Shown here piece after piece: positions 1 through 11,533 of a DNA stretch of 64,000 bases. Made by a program: the position numbers and the translations under genes. Under the pieces are notes generated by a model. That model did not search any database and was not told the DNA's origin. It saw only the letters and a list, made by a program, of their open reading frames with translations. This stretch comes from Orobanche coerulescens (Eukaryota; Streptophyta; Magnoliopsida; Lamiales; Orobanchaceae). Every line of letters begins with the position of its first letter. The first letter of the stretch is position 1. The DNA lies in contig CM065817.1 in assembly GCA_033398695.1 (NCBI GenBank), forward strand, positions 68,994,001-69,058,000, read 5' to 3'.

Positions 1-1871
1 TGGCACATGCTACCGCGATCAGATCAGAGGACAGAAGGTTCTGGACTCCAGTACTGGGCATCAGATAATTCGTTAGCGCACGCTAACATTTTCGGGTTTG
101 CGCACGCTAAGTGTTCAGCCATAGCGCACGCTACAAGAAGGCACGTAGCGCGCGCTACCGTTTTCAGACAGTGAGTACTGAACTAACCAAAACACCCGTT
201 AGCGCACGCTAAACTGGAATTTCTATAAATTGGACAGTGTAGCCCAGATTTCGGCATTTGTCATTTCTTCTCATTCTCTCATCGGTTCCGGGCGATAGGG
301 AGCGATTTGAAGAGTTTTCTTCGAGGTGTAATCATCAGTCATCATCTTCAAGTCTTTGAGTTTGATTAATCATTACTTCATCATCTCCAAAACATCAAAT
401 CAAAGGTATTAATCTCTTGGATCTAGAATTTCGGATATTTAGGGTTTTCCTTCCGATTTCTTCGTGTAAGCTTGGATTGTTGTTGGAATATGTTAGATAT
501 GGATTATCTACCTTGGATAAATATATTCCTACGGATTTAATGGCTATTCTGGGGATTTATTTCAAGAACCCTTAGGGTTGACTTCGGTTAATTTGGGGAT
601 TTCCGATTGATGTTGTTGTAATCTTGAATTGTGGATTCCTATTGGATTATTGATGCCATTGATATTGTTTTGATGGTTTGAATCAATCATTTGAAGTTGG
701 TTTCGATAATTTGGGTTTGGTTGTAACCAACGGGAAGGATATTTTCAACGTATTCGTTAGAGTGCATCTACGAGTTTGGATATTGTTTTATCGATGTTTG
801 AGTTGGTTATAATCGTGTTTGATGCGTGTATTGATCAAATTTTTGGTAATTGTGTTATTCAAGGTTGTTCGATCAACCGACATTTCATTTAGGACGTTGT
901 TCGTGGACGGACATTCTTCATCGGTGTTGTGTAAGTTAATTCTTACTCTGTTAAAAGGATATTTATTCCTTTCGTTGTTGTTCATTCATAATCATAATTC
1001 ATTCATAAAGTACTAACCGTATTGAAACTTGTAATTGTCTCTTCATTACTTCATTCACGAAGAACGACGGTTCCAATCAATTCATTGAGCTGTCATTCAT
1101 TTCATCATCATTTCATCTTGGTGAGTCATTATTTATTTTCGATATCACTTTTGTTATATCGTGGCATTCCAGGTCATACTGGCGTGCCGGTTGGTATGTG
1201 TAGGATTTTCATGTCGGGCACATTTAAGTCGTGTGTTGGTTGTTGGCCTCACATTGGACTGTGCACACGAGTCGATTGCTTCGTGAGACTGATTAGGTAC
1301 AAGACCACACGTGTATTCGATCGATACTCATTGGTGGGTTGTGCACGGAGACATTTCCATCCCGGACGTAGTGTGGTGCCATTCCTTTGAGCCGTACTGT
1401 TAGTTGATTCATATAGCATGTTTGATTGCGTGTGTTATCAACAGGATTGTGTGTATTCAACTCTTGGGGATTGTTGTTCTGTGTAACTGACCCCGTTGGG
1501 GGATATTGTTTTTCAGGTCATGGCAAGGCAAAAGCACGGGGAGAGCACGTTGACGGCGAGGAGTCCCAATGATACTAGTAGGGGGCCCCAGTCTTTTCAG
1601 TCATTTATGCTTCCTTCATTTTATTCCGCTGCAGACATTCCGTTTGAATACTCATTTTACTCAGTGTTGTATATTTTATCTCCATATAAAATATACATGT
1701 ATTCTGTATTATCTTGGGTGTGTTGTATGAAACTCCTCATCGGAGTAATTAATGTTGTAATGTGGTTCGGTACTACATTTACCCTGTGTAATTCATTCAT
1801 TTTCATTCGCCTGGTGGGTCCCAGTCGGGGGTCCACGGCACTGTAATATCCGCCTAGTTTGGGGTGTTACA
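1..1871 (+). repeat. Element I: Ty3/gypsy (Tekay-like) LTR, 3' end
   Basis: Non-coding, T-rich sequence ending in the chromovirus LTR terminus GGGGTGTTACA, preceded by CACGGCACTGTAATATCC. The same type of ending occurs in G, C and D of this window. A motif array and a TATA box lie at its left side (73-230), so most of the LTR downstream of the TATA box is present while the 5' boundary is outside the window. A possible leader intron is visible: donor GTAAGT at 931 and acceptor TTTTTCAG ending at 1516, with the hairpin ACCCC-GTT-GGGGG at 1490-1502 just before it. Short ORFs here (for example the 122-aa one at 1022-1390) match nothing and look accidental. It abuts an unrelated minus-strand LTR at 1872, so it is probably the 3' LTR of an element inserted into J. 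No target duplication can be checked. Confidence 0.75.
73..230 (+). promoter_or_regulatory. Motif array plus TATA box of LTR I
   Basis: Five copies of TAGCGCACGCTA or close variants (73-86, about 98-110, 122-133, 145-158, 199-212) lie in about 140 bp. The last copy ends 12 bp before TATAAAT at 224-230. The 145-158 copy is a perfect GTAGCGCGCGCTAC palindrome. The placement fits the U3 promoter of the LTR. Binding factors are unknown. Confidence 0.7.
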
Positions 1872-1884
1872 CGCGCTACACCGA

Positions 1885-2075
1885 TTACCTAGCATGCACT
1901 ACCCAAACTACTAGCACGCACTACTTCGTAGCGTACGCTACTACAACTCAACTGCCTTCCAGTGCCTTATGAACTGTCAGCCTGAACCACCGTAGCATGC
2001 GCTAATGCTAAGAGATAGCGTGCGCTACCCGTACTCAATTAGCGCGTGCTAAGGAGAGTACGTAGCGTGCGCTAC
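1885..2075 (-). promoter_or_regulatory. Motif array in the partial LTR of J
   Basis: About eight copies of the TAGCGYRCGCTA family, including TAGCGTGCGCTA at 2063-2074 and others near 1891, 1910, 1926, 1991, 2014 and 2038. Several have decayed at CG, for example TAGCATGCACTA. The TATA box expected on the low-coordinate side is not present because the LTR is interrupted at 1872. Confidence 0.6.
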
Positions 2076-2276
2076 TCCTCACACACAGCCCACTACAAAC
2101 ATGACAATGATAATAATCATGGTCCAATCCAACAATCAGGTAGAAAGACGAACAATAACTGATACACGATACAAATTACTCCGACAATGAATACAATGAA
2201 TGAATACGAATGATGAATGATTATTAATGAGTGAAAAATTACTAGGTGAAAAAATACTGAATGATAATGAGTGAAT

Positions 2277-3542
2277 TTACAGCCGGGTATTACACCCCGC
2301 ACTAGAAGCTCCCCCTCTAGAAGGCTGCCCACGTCCTCGACCTCTGCCAAAACTCTGCTGAGGCTGACCAGCTGTCGGCGAATGATTCACACTCGGTTCT
2401 CTCGTAACTGGGGCTGACACCTGAGTAACTGGTCCCCGAATCACATCTCCACAATACTTAGCACGATTCTGCATCCGACCACAATTAAGACACTATAACG
2501 GCGGCCTGTCACACTCACTTATCATGTGTCCGGGACGACCACAGTTAAAATAGGTAGGACCACGAACAAGAATAGTCGGGGCAGACTTGGAACCATTTCC
2601 TCGCCTAAATAACGGGGACTGATTCACAAAGACTCGTGAACCAAACTGAGCCTTCTAATGCCCGCCAAACTTACCTCCTGAAAACTGACCGGAGGTCTTT
2701 TGTTTCTTACCCTCTGTTGCCACCTCTGTCGCAGAGAAAGACATCTCGTAGGCCATCGCCTTGTTCTGATAGTCCTTCAAGGTTTTACACCCAAGACCAG
2801 ACATGTAGTGGCGAACCCTCGGCTTCATCCACATGTCGAAGTGGAGGATCTTATCTAGCTCATCTCGGACCTGATTCCTTACATAATGTAGCTGCTGATT
2901 GTAGTCCTTGATCGCCTGTGAGATGGGAACATCCTGAGGGTTTGCTTCAAAGAAGGCTCGAATCCTTCCCTGTTTTACCAGCCACAGACAATATCCATCC
3001 TCTATCAGTTCTCGGAACTCGTCCCACGTGGCTGTCCGGTCACGCAGTTTCACTGCTTGCCACCTCGTTGCCGCCTCCTTGGCGAGGAAATACTGAGCGA
3101 TTGGTACTTTCCTCTCCTCAGAGCAGTTAGACGCCTCGAATACTTTCTCCATCTTGAATAACCAACTCTCCCAACCATAAGGGTCGGAAGTACCATCGAA
3201 CTGCAGAGGACATATACGAATCATGTCCTGAAGTAGCTTGTCAGTGCCGGAACTAGTAGGTGGAACTGGGTTATCATTAGCTTGGTTGACCGAAATTGCC
3301 TGAGTCAGTAGCGTCATCTGGTTCGCTACTTGTTGTAGAATATTCGCTACTCCAACGTTATCATAAGCATTACTGAAGCTAGCAGACTGATTCTGCTTTC
3401 CCTTGGCACTAGGCTGGATGCTGTTCGACAAAGAAGGCGTTGCCGAACCAGCCCCAAAACTACCAGACATGGCCGCCCCACCGGCTGCGCCATGTCCCCT
3501 ACTGCGTCCGCTACCGCGTCCGCATCCTCTACCAGCAGGCAT
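2277..3542 (-). pseudogene. gag: J gag (capsid/nucleocapsid), broken
   Basis: Structural protein of a Ty3/gypsy element, which would form cytoplasmic virus-like particles. The frame starts at 3542 with a Gly/Arg-rich leader. The capsid core has FDGTSDPYGWESWLFKMEKVFE, written here only as the stretch around FDGTSDPYGWESWLF, near residue 115, followed by a retrotransposon gag core (WDEFRELIEDGYC). The frame reaches a stop at 2655-2657 and a second near 2497, then stays open in the same frame to 2277. The two CCHC zinc knuckles are both damaged: the first Cys of the first is Tyr (YFNCGRPGHMISEC) and the GH of the second has become QN. The C-terminus ends about where the 3' LTR starts, so pol never follows. 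The homologous gag in C (56200-57446) leads into pol normally. Confidence 0.75.
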
Positions 3543-3765
3543 TTTGAAGAAGTAACTAGTGAGTACAGTTCAAATGCAAAACCCATCATGATATTATGAA
3601 AGGAACAGAACACGATAATGCAACGAGTCAAGTTAGGAAAGACTTACGAGCATCGGCGTATCGAGATGATGGCGTAGTGCTGATACTGTTAAAAAACGAC
3701 ACTCAACTAGACCCAAATAACCGACAGCCTAGGTATCCATAAACCTAAGCTTCGATACAATATTC

Positions 3766-3886
3766 TGTAACACCCCCAAGACGTTCGGGCCATATTACAC
3801 CGCTATGGACCCCACCCCTTGGAATACACTAGGCTAACACGCAAACTTGACATGACAACAGTGATAGACATCATCAACATACGAAC
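3766..3886 (-). repeat. 5' LTR remnant of J
   Basis: Begins on the plus strand with TGTAACACCCCC, the reverse complement of a chromovirus LTR end, next to the degenerate tRNA-iMet primer-binding site at 3747-3765. It is cut after 121 bp by the LTR of F. No ORF. Confidence 0.65.
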
Positions 3887-5113
3887 TGTTGGAATATTTA
3901 TTCCACATTTTAATAAATTATGTTTTGATGATTAAGTTGCTAAACAAACAAAACAACATAAAGACGAAGCAAAACGATAAAGCAGACGAAGACGCAAAAA
4001 GTTGCAATCTGGACTGCATTAGTGCAGCAAGTAATCACAAGTTAGCGCACGCTAACGGGAAGTCATCTGCATGTCAGCCGAGTTCGAAGTTACCTGAAGA
4101 GAAGTTAGCTGATGAGGTAGCGCACGCAACACATAGTCATTAACGCACGCTATCGAAGGATTGTTACCGTTGCGAAGATATTCAAACACAGAACGACGTA
4201 TGCAATGAAGTCAGTATTAGCGCACGCAAGGAATGATATTTAGCGCACGCTAAATATCAGTTTGAATTCTAGTCAATCAGAACGTTGGGAAAAGCAGGTC
4301 AAAGTCAGCATATCAAACGGATACTTTGACAAATGAAGGCAACGGATATATTGCTTAGCGCATGCTATATTGTATTATTAATGCACGCTAAAGCAAGAGT
4401 ATAATGTACATAAGGAAGCAGTCATAATGTATGCTAAAGGAGAAACGAAGCCACTGGACTTAAACTGGGAACAGTCTAGCGCACGCTACGCGCACGCTAC
4501 AGGCACGCTAATGAGTTTAGCGCACGCTATTAAGAAAAGTCTAGCGCACGCTAATTAGTCAAAACAGACTAACGGCTAGTTTGGTGGATGAAGGCTATAA
4601 ATACCACAACTTTGGTATTATTCCACACAAAAACTCCAAGCAATCAAGACATTGATCTTATATTCATATACTTACATTGTTGTTGTGATATTGAGCTTAT
4701 AATGTTAGTTTGAGTGTTTATACATTCAACATTATACACGAGAGGTAAAAGAAAAGATACGATTGGATTCGGTGTTATTAGGATCAAGGATCCGGCATTA
4801 TTAGAATCACAATCGATATCTAAGTGAGGTTTATCTAGTACCAATAGAAAGTTAGAGTGGTTGATTCCTTATCCAATAGAAAAGGAAAAACGGTTTTACT
4901 CAGACCGATAGAAGACGAGCTTATAACGGTAATCCCTCGACCAATAGAAGAGAGGCGTAGAGGTTTTGATCTTATTCCTATAGAAAAAGATACATCGAGA
5001 GAGGACGTAGGCTTCGTTAATAGCCGAACCTCTATAAATCCTTGTGTGATTATTTTCCGCAATTTATTTACTCTTCCGCACAAATGGTGCAAATACCCGA
5101 TTTTATACCAACA
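3887..5113 (+). repeat. F 5' LTR (about 1.2 kb)
   Basis: Starts TGTTGGAATATTTATT and ends TATACCAACA. It contains the motif array and TATA box at 4042-4603. Near its 3' end is the U5 block GGACGTAGGCTTCG...GCCGAACCTCTA (about 5005-5035), also found in the LTRs of A and B. The short ORF at 4857-5150 spans the LTR end and primer-binding site and is accidental. Confidence 0.8.
4042..4603 (+). promoter_or_regulatory. Motif array plus TATA box of LTR F
   Basis: About a dozen copies of TAGCGCACGCTA or half-sites. A tight cluster lies at about 4475-4555, where three copies follow each other almost without spacers. TATAAATA is at 4596-4603, roughly 45 bp after the last copy. The most complete unit is TTAGCGCACGCTAA at 4042-4055. 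Confidence 0.7.
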
Positions 5114-5114
5114 A

Positions 5115-5129
5115 TTGGTATCTGAGTTG
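5115..5129 (+). other. Primer-binding site of F (tRNA-iMet type)
   Basis: TTGGTATCTGAGTTG lies one base after the LTR end; the consensus is TGGTATCAGAGC. One change is at the CG/CA position that also varies in the other elements here. Confidence 0.7.
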
Positions 5130-5171
5130 TTACTCCAATACGCGGCTTAACATACGAGGAGAAGATCCTAA

Positions 5172-6029
5172 ATGGCGTTTCAAATGGCTCCAGTCGAAGG
5201 CCTTGCTCTCAACCGACCACCATTTTTTGATGGATCGAATTTCATGACTTGGAAGAAGAAAATGTCTATTTTCATCCGAGCTTACGATATCGAATTATGG
5301 AAAGTGATATGCCTTGGTCCCAAAATTCCGACGAACTCAAACGGAACTCTCAAAACCTTTGAAGAGTATGATGATGCGGATTGGAAAAACGACCATTATA
5401 ATTGCAAAGCCACGAAATTATTATACTGTGCCTTAAATCCGGAAGAACACAACCAGATATCATCATGTGATAGTGCCAAAGAAATCTAGAAAATGTTTGA
5501 GGTAACACACAAAGGCACGTCTCAAGTCAAAGAGACGAAGATAAACATGCTTCTTCACGATTATGAATTATTCCAAATGAAGGACGACGAATCCATCTCG
5601 ATTATGCTCGACCGTTTTTCGGTCATCACTAATAGATTAGCATGTTTCGGAATACCACTTTCGAGTAGTGAGAAAGTAAAGAAAATTCTCTGATCACTAC
5701 CTCGAGAATGGGACGGTACGGTTAAGGCAATAATGGAATCTAAAGATTTAAATAATCTTGATTTTAATGCTCTCGTTGGTTCTCTTATCAACTACGAGAT
5801 TATTCTAAAATCTCGGAATGCCAAATCAAAACCGAAAGAAAGATCGATAGCCATGAAGGCTAAATTATCGAGAAAGAAAGAAGAAATCCCGGTGGACAAA
5901 AGCGATGAAGAATCGGCATATTATGCCAAGAATATTAATAAGGTCCAACAATTATTAAACCGGAGAAAGAAGGACATCCAAGCGGGCGAATCTAAGAAAT
6001 TCAACAACACCTGTCGATTATGTGGTAAA
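5172..6029 (+). pseudogene. gag: F gag (SIRE-like copia), two stops, truncated
   Basis: Start at ATG 5172 (MAFQMAPVEG). The frame stays in register to the end of the element, interrupted only by TAG at 5487-5489 (the B protein has Trp there, TGG to TAG) and TGA at 5691-5693 (an expected Arg codon, CGA to TGA). Recognisable blocks shared with A and B are FFDGSNFMTWKKKM near residue 20, INMLLHDYELF near residue 125 and SLINYEI near residue 200. The zinc knuckle starts (CRLCGK) but is cut at 6029 by element E. The product would be the capsid protein of a virus-like particle; this copy is dead. Confidence 0.85.
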
Positions 6030-7859
6030 TGTTAGGAGTATGCCCTCGAATGCCACTCAGAGGATGTTGAGTGAGGGCATTGTACTTGTAATTATGTAAA
6101 TCATTAATATAAGACAATGGTTGTTTCTTTATTTACTGGTGGTTACTGGCATTCCTAACTCGTAAATATACATATAAAAACTAGTTCGTGTATTTGAGAG
6201 AAAAATGTTCCACTCCTTATTGGATAAGGGGGTCGGCACTGGAAAGGTTTATAGCTCAAATACTTAATCGTTCGCAAGTTGATGAAACTTGACTGGGCGT
6301 TAAGTTTATGTGAAGACTTGTATGACGTGTTTTTGACATGGAGAGTGTCTGTCGAACACTAATGGTTAGTGGGAGCACACATTATAGGTATGCTAATTGG
6401 ATTAGTATACTCGAACTGACTCACCCTCGATTCGTCAAATGGATTTCACTCCAGGACAGTCAATGACGGAATCGAAAGGTTGTGATAGGTATTCGTGAAC
6501 CTTCGACTTGAGGATTTAGTAGGGATGTGCTTGTGACGTCAAGCTTTTCATTAGAGTAGTTCGACCCTGTAAACCGGTAGGCGGGGGTCAACCTCGACGT
6601 GCATCTTGACGGGCAAGTAGCAGGTCCTACTGAATACCAAGATAGAATTCTTTCTCCCGCTAGTGAGCGGGTTATATGTCCTGTGCAGTTATTGGCAGAT
6701 GAGATCGTAAGTCTTTGGCCAAAGCATTGAAGCTAGTTGTATTGGATACACGAGAGATCGATGATCTCGATTTGCATTAACGCATGCATAGCGTCATGTA
6801 CAGATAGGGTTTGACTGACCGTGACCCTATAACTTGCTCGGGACATGTGAAAGAAGGGTTTATACGTATACTGGTATTCACGATAGAATGGTTCTTGAAT
6901 GATCCCATCATTCGTTTTCAGTTGGGGTACAGTGTAGGCCGTCAGGCTGGCTAGGTGGTGCTACTACTCTTTGGTTCCTCCCATTACTGACTGAGACGGA
7001 CCTACCGAGTCGCGCATTAGGATTGACGATGGAATAAATCACGCTTAATTCTCTCATTATCAATACTAGATATTGGATATCTAATTTGGGACATTGGATG
7101 TCTAAATTGATTTATTGGATAAATTAATTTACGGCCTAATTAATTAAATAAATTACCGGGTGATTAATTTAATTCATGAATATAATTATTTCTTGGAGAA
7201 ATTATTTATGTTATTATGTATTCAATATGATTAATTAATTGGATTAATTAATCGATATAAATACATCGGAACGGAATCGGAGTTTATCTGTTTGGACTCA
7301 CGGGAGTCCGAAACGAACCGAACTCGTCCGGTTTCTACATGGGCCGCCCCCCATTTCAAGCCACCTTTCTTTTGGACTCTTGTCTCCATTCTTGAATGGA
7401 TGATAATTGTATAGGTGGGGTTGATTCTCATTAGCATGAGTTGTTACATGTGGGGAGTTGAATAAAAAGGAAAAAGAAGACAATCACTCACCACCCATTT
7501 TGATTCCAATGTGAGAGAGAGTGAGGGAGAGAGAGAAAACTTTTCTCAAAGTCTTCATCATCTTCTCCAAGTCTTCTTCCATTTTTCTTCACAAATTCTT
7601 GATTTTTCTTGGAGGAAAATTGAGAAATAAAAGAGAGATTGTGAGTTATACACTTAGAGTTTTATAATTTCATATTGGAAGCTTCATCACTTAGCTCTAA
7701 CTGTATCCTCATAGGATATCAAGGTGATCGTCGTTCCGGTCATTTCTACGGCGCGTGGCAAGTAGAGACGCGGTGCTTTCGGCGTTGGATCATTCAAGAG
7801 CTTGGAGCGGATTGAATAGCAGGGAGATCGCCTAAAGCTTGGGGAATAGCTCAAGAGAA
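6030..7859 (+). repeat. Element E: 5' LTR of an Angela/Tork-like Ty1/copia
   Basis: Starts TGTTAGGAGTATGCCCTCGA, close to the Angela/BARE type of LTR start (TGTTGGAAATATGCCC). It contains a TATAAATA at about 7255-7262 and a GA-rich stretch at 7512-7545 in the expected leader. Unlike the other large LTRs here it has no palindromic motif array. It is interrupted at 7859 by G. I join it by inference to the copia coding region at 34240-38171, whose own LTR is otherwise missing. The junction with the gag of F is sharp; the 5-bp left flank is GTAAA (6025-6029). No coding sequence. Confidence 0.6.
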
Positions 7860-10151
7860 TGTAACACCCCCAAAATATCTCGAGGTATTACAGTGCCGTG
7901 AATCCCACGTGGGACCCACAAGGCTAGTTAGAAAAATAGGCATTTTAAGAAAATCGCGATAAAAGATTAAGTTCAAGGTTTACATAACGTGAGTCGAAAA
8001 ATTTAAGGAAAAATATAATTTGAAGTCCAATTATTACACAACAAAAGTTTTTCCAAAGAAAACAATTTATTCCAATTTAAGCAGCGGCTAGAGATAATTC
8101 CAACACCGCTCAAGTCTGACCGGACCCCTCGGGAATGTCCTGCACATGATGAACAATTTTACCTGGTACGACGAATCATACCAGGTAACCAGGGTCAGAG
8201 AATGCATACCAAATAACACCTACTAACAACGATATACGTCATTTTTATAATCACAGTATCTAGTAACCACAGGGAATATTTCATCACTCAACCGACGTTG
8301 TCTCTCTCTTTTATCACATAAGCCCCAAGGTCGCAACCAATGGTCACGGAAGTATCCACTCGGGAATACCCCGGAACATAGGCGCCCAATTCGGGTCTTA
8401 CCCCCTAACACATTTCCACACGGGTACCATACAGGTTTTATCCCCAACACATCGGCCCATTTATAACATTTTTAGAGAAAGACAAACGTCGGCATTTATC
8501 AGAATGGCACATACGCACATACGGTATAACATTAATATTAGAAAATTCTCGAGCAAGATTTCACTTGCCTGTGATCCGAAAGTAGGTGCTTTGTGATAAC
8601 GGAGTCCCCACGCCCGCTCGAGCTTAACCTAGCCACGTAATATCCGATTAACACCTCGTACGGATTATGATGAATAAAATTAGTCTCCCTTTCCTAATCG
8701 GATTCCTAGTGTAGTTTTAATTGTCGATATAAGTATCGTTTCTAAGTTTTTAAGTATTGTGTACCATTATCCCGTTCAATCCTATAATTAACATTAGGTA
8801 TATCGATTTACTCAAGAAGATAATCCTATCATTCTTCGGTTGTCAACGAATTATTATGGCGTAATCGAATCTCATGCTTTCTAATTCAATTCTATATTCT
8901 GAATACTACAATCGACGGATTCTATTGCACAATAACTTTGGTGGTTTGATATCCAATATTGATTATACTATCGAATTATTTTCCTTAGTTTGCTAAGTGT
9001 CAAAAATCACAAGGTAAGGGTGGCTACGAACAATGGAACATACGGTGACGGATTACTACGAATTTTCCCACAATTGATTCATCAAATTTTACATTCCTAG
9101 CGATGATTTGAAGTGAAATTTCGTATGATAGATATGATTTGCATGAACGAAACATATGAGAAACGATAATTCCGGTTACTACAATTCCATCCGACAAGAT
9201 TGTCTACGAAGTTTAGCAAAAATCTACCCAATACCCGCAATCTAATAAGTATAAATAAGAAAACATCGAAGATATAACTCCAGGGATTGGTGGCTTACCT
9301 TATTGGAAGAAGAATAATGAAGATAGTTGACGGATTAACAAGAACTACGAGGAGAACGAGAAGTGACTTGAACGACTTGGATAATCTTCACCGGAGCTCA
9401 AGAATCCACCTCCTCAATGTTAATTCAAGTGTATAAGAGGCTTAAGAACCGGGTATAGGGCTAGGAATCTCTCCAAGGGTGATAGCATATAATGTTGGGT
9501 CGTGCAAATGAAGAAGGGAATTGCCATTTTATAAAACTTGGTTTTGGTAACGTACGTTAATGATAAGAGTGTTACGTACGTAAGGTGTATTACGTACGTA
9601 ACAGTGTAATGATAACGTACGTAAAGAACTTACTGCCCGAAATGTGCCCAAGTGTTACGTACGTTAAATTTGGGACATAACGTACGTTACGAATAGTTGA
9701 CTCGTTAGTCCTCTAGCCCGCCGAAAGTAGCTCTGTCCGTGTCAAAAGAAAGATTCTGGTCGGGAGACCGACCCACCCGTTACGTACCTAATATGGCTAC
9801 CCTAATGTACATAACAATCGAAATATAGCGTACGTTAGGCATGAGTTATAGTGCGCGTTAGACAGAACACTAACGTGCGTTAGACATAAATTCTTTAGCC
9901 TCATACCACATTCTAACCATCTCGGGATGACCACCCCTTCCACTCGTCAACAATTATCGGGGAACAAGACGTTGGCCACCGTCTTATTCGCACCGACGAT
10001 CGTCCAACGGCGTCAAGGCGCGTCACCCCCGTTTCATTTACATCGTACAATTATATAGCACTCAATGGAATACATAAATAGAAATGACGTCATATTACCA
10101 AACATTCACACAGTACAAAGTAATCAAGCATGGAATACCGGATGTATTACA
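7860..10151 (-). repeat. G 3' LTR (about 2.3 kb)
   Basis: On the element strand it starts TGTAATACATCC, next to the polypurine tract, and ends GATATTTTGGGGGTGTTACA. The matching copy starts at 15018. It contains the array and TATA box at 9527-9885, and an AG/GCAAGT splice-donor-like site at 8563-8570 with a TGTGCAG acceptor-like site near 8141. It is otherwise non-coding; the 75-aa ORF at 8223-8450 recurs in the other LTR only because the LTRs are copies. Confidence 0.85.
9527..9885 (-). promoter_or_regulatory. Motif array plus TATA box of LTR G
   Basis: About nine copies of TAACGTACGTTA or TTACGTACGTAA, with diverged TAGCGTACGTTAGG and TAACGTGCGTTAG toward the distal end (about 9827 and 9872). 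The nearest copy (9547-9560) lies 13 bp from a minus-strand TATAAAA (9527-9533). The dialect is that of copia B, not that of the other gypsy elements. Confidence 0.7.
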
Positions 10152-10186
10152 TATCACCCCTCTTAAAAATAGTTTCGTCACGAAAC
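10152..10186 (-). other. G polypurine tract and upstream hairpin
   Basis: Minus-strand TTTTTAAGAGGGGTGATA borders the 3' LTR and is the plus-strand primer. Immediately upstream is the perfect inverted repeat GTTTCG-TGA-CGAAAC (10172-10186). The same arrangement is seen in C (60861-60895) and D (63660-63694). Confidence 0.75.
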
Positions 10187-10768
10187 TTAAGAAAATAACT
10201 CGGGATGACTCCTTCATGCTCGACTCGGTTTCCCAAGTCGCTTCTTCCGTGCCGTGGTGCGACCACTGAATCTTCACGAGGTGTATGGCTTTATTTCTTA
10301 ACATCTTCATACGCCGATCCAAAATGGCGGTCGGTATCTCTCTAAAGGTAGCGTCATCGGAAATTTCCACTTCTTCGAAATTGAGCTTGTGACTCGGGTC
10401 ATAGACATACTTCCTTAACTGGGAGACGTGAAAAACGTTATGCACTCCATCCAGATGAGGCGGTAGAGCTAATCGATATGCGAGTTTCCCTACCCGGTCC
10501 AATATCTCAAACGGACCTATAAATCTCGGGCTTAACTTGCCCTTCGGCGGCTTGCCGGATACCTCGCATAGGTGATACTTTGACCCAAACATGATCCCGA
10601 CCGTAAATTCTAACAGTCAGTCGGTTCGGCATAAGATTTCTGCCGGCTCTGTGCGGCTAGCATGTGTTTCCGAACGATAGAGATCTTCTTAATGGACTCC
10701 TGGATAAGATCCAACTTGGTAACCGCAGTGTCGGAGGCATCATCCCAGCATAACGGTGACTTGCATCT
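10187..10768 (-). pseudogene. pol: G integrase C-terminus and chromodomain, frameshifted
   Basis: The last part of the polyprotein is shifted relative to the integrase core by a frameshift downstream of position 10769. Seen: the [19 protein letters not shown] block of the integrase C-terminal (GPY/F) domain, then HVSQLRKY, then a chromodomain-like end (LVKIQWSHHGTEEATWE). Chromodomains of chromoviruses bind histone marks and steer integration. The normal end (YPELF) is lost by a further frameshift, so the open frame runs on into the LTR. The homologous intact-looking end is in C (60195-60860). Confidence 0.75.
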
Positions 10769-11497
10769 TCACCCATACAGGGCCTCGAATGGTGCCATGC
10801 CTATGCTTGCATGCCAGCTGTTGTTGTGCGAGAACTCCACTAATCCCAAATGTCTAGCCCAATCCTTTCCCCAATCGAGCACGCATGCCCTCAACATATC
10901 TTCCAAGGTTTGAATCGTACGCTCGGTCTGTCCATCTTTCTGAGGATGATAAGCCATGCTAAAATGTATTTGGGTCCCCATAGCTTTATGGATGGCTTTC
11001 CAAAAAAGAGACACATATCTGGTGTCCCTATCCGAAATGATGGATGAGGGAACACCATGTAGCCTTACGATCTCTCTGATGAAAATGACGGCCAGCTGCT
11101 CTGTCCCGGTTGTCTCTTGAATAGAAATGAAATGTGCTGATTTTGTCAATCGATCAACAATGACCCAAATTGTATCCTTTCCTCCCATCGCCGTAGGTAG
11201 CTTAGTGACAAAGTCCATTGATATGCTCTCCCATTTCCACTCTGGGATGGGTAGGGGTTGCATAATTCCGGCTGGTCTGCGGTGTTCAATTTTCACTTAT
11301 TGGCACGTCATACATCGGGCGATGAACCTAGCAAATTCCCATTTCATATTCTTCCACCAAAAACTCTGTCGCAAATCTTTGTACATCTTGCTTGCTCCGG
11401 GGTGAATAGAATAGGGAGTGGAGTGCGCCTCCTTCAGTATAGTTTGCTTCAGCCCGTCATTCGGTGGAATACATATCCTGTTTTTGAACCTCACCAA
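10769..11497 (-). pseudogene. pol: G integrase: zinc finger and catalytic core
   Basis: Inserts the cDNA into host DNA. The HHCC zinc finger lies at 11297-11497 (H in KEAHSTPY and SIHPGAS, then CMTC). The catalytic core at 10769-11296 has the first Asp in SMDFVTKLP, the second in SDRDTRYVS and the Glu in DGQTERTIQTLEDML, the DDE triad of Ty3/gypsy integrases. One in-frame stop separates the two parts at about 11297, and one ends the core at 10769. They are in the same frame as RT upstream, so the original polyprotein is still easy to follow. Confidence 0.85.
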
Positions 11498-11533
11498 ATC
11501 ACCCTGAATCTTATAGTCGGAAACATCTCCTTC

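Larger units (their letters stand above)
1872..3886 (-). mobile_element. Element J: truncated gypsy element with only gag
   Basis: Read on the minus strand: a 5' LTR remnant (3766-3886, ending GGGGGTGTTACA), a degenerate primer-binding site (3747-3765, TTGTATCGAAGC against the usual TGGTATCGGAGC), gag, and then directly another LTR start, TGTAATACCC, at about 2294 running down to 1872. Protease, RT, RNase H and integrase are absent between gag and the 3' LTR start. J is thus either a pol-deleted copy or a gag-only derivative (TR-GAG type). Its 5' LTR is cut at 3886 by element F and its 3' LTR at 1872 by element I. Confidence 0.65.
3887..6029 (+). mobile_element. Element F: SIRE-like Ty1/copia, 5' LTR plus partial gag
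   Basis: The 5' LTR (TGTTGG...CAACA) is followed at once by TTGGTATCTGAGTTG, a tRNA-iMet primer-binding site, and then gag. The element stops at 6029 in the middle of the gag zinc knuckle, where the LTR of E begins. The rest of F does not reappear in the window, so it should lie beyond 64000 or be deleted. The left flank is CGAAC (3882-3886); the matching right copy is not visible. F inserted into the 5' LTR of J. Confidence 0.8.

Noticed and set aside
1022..1390. 122-aa ORF in the LTR of I
   Set aside because: No recognisable domain, lies within non-coding LTR sequence that overlaps the putative leader intron.
6030..7859. Solo LTR of E
   Set aside because: F gag sequence does not resume at 7860; the LTR is followed by G, so a solo LTR flanked by a target duplication cannot be shown.
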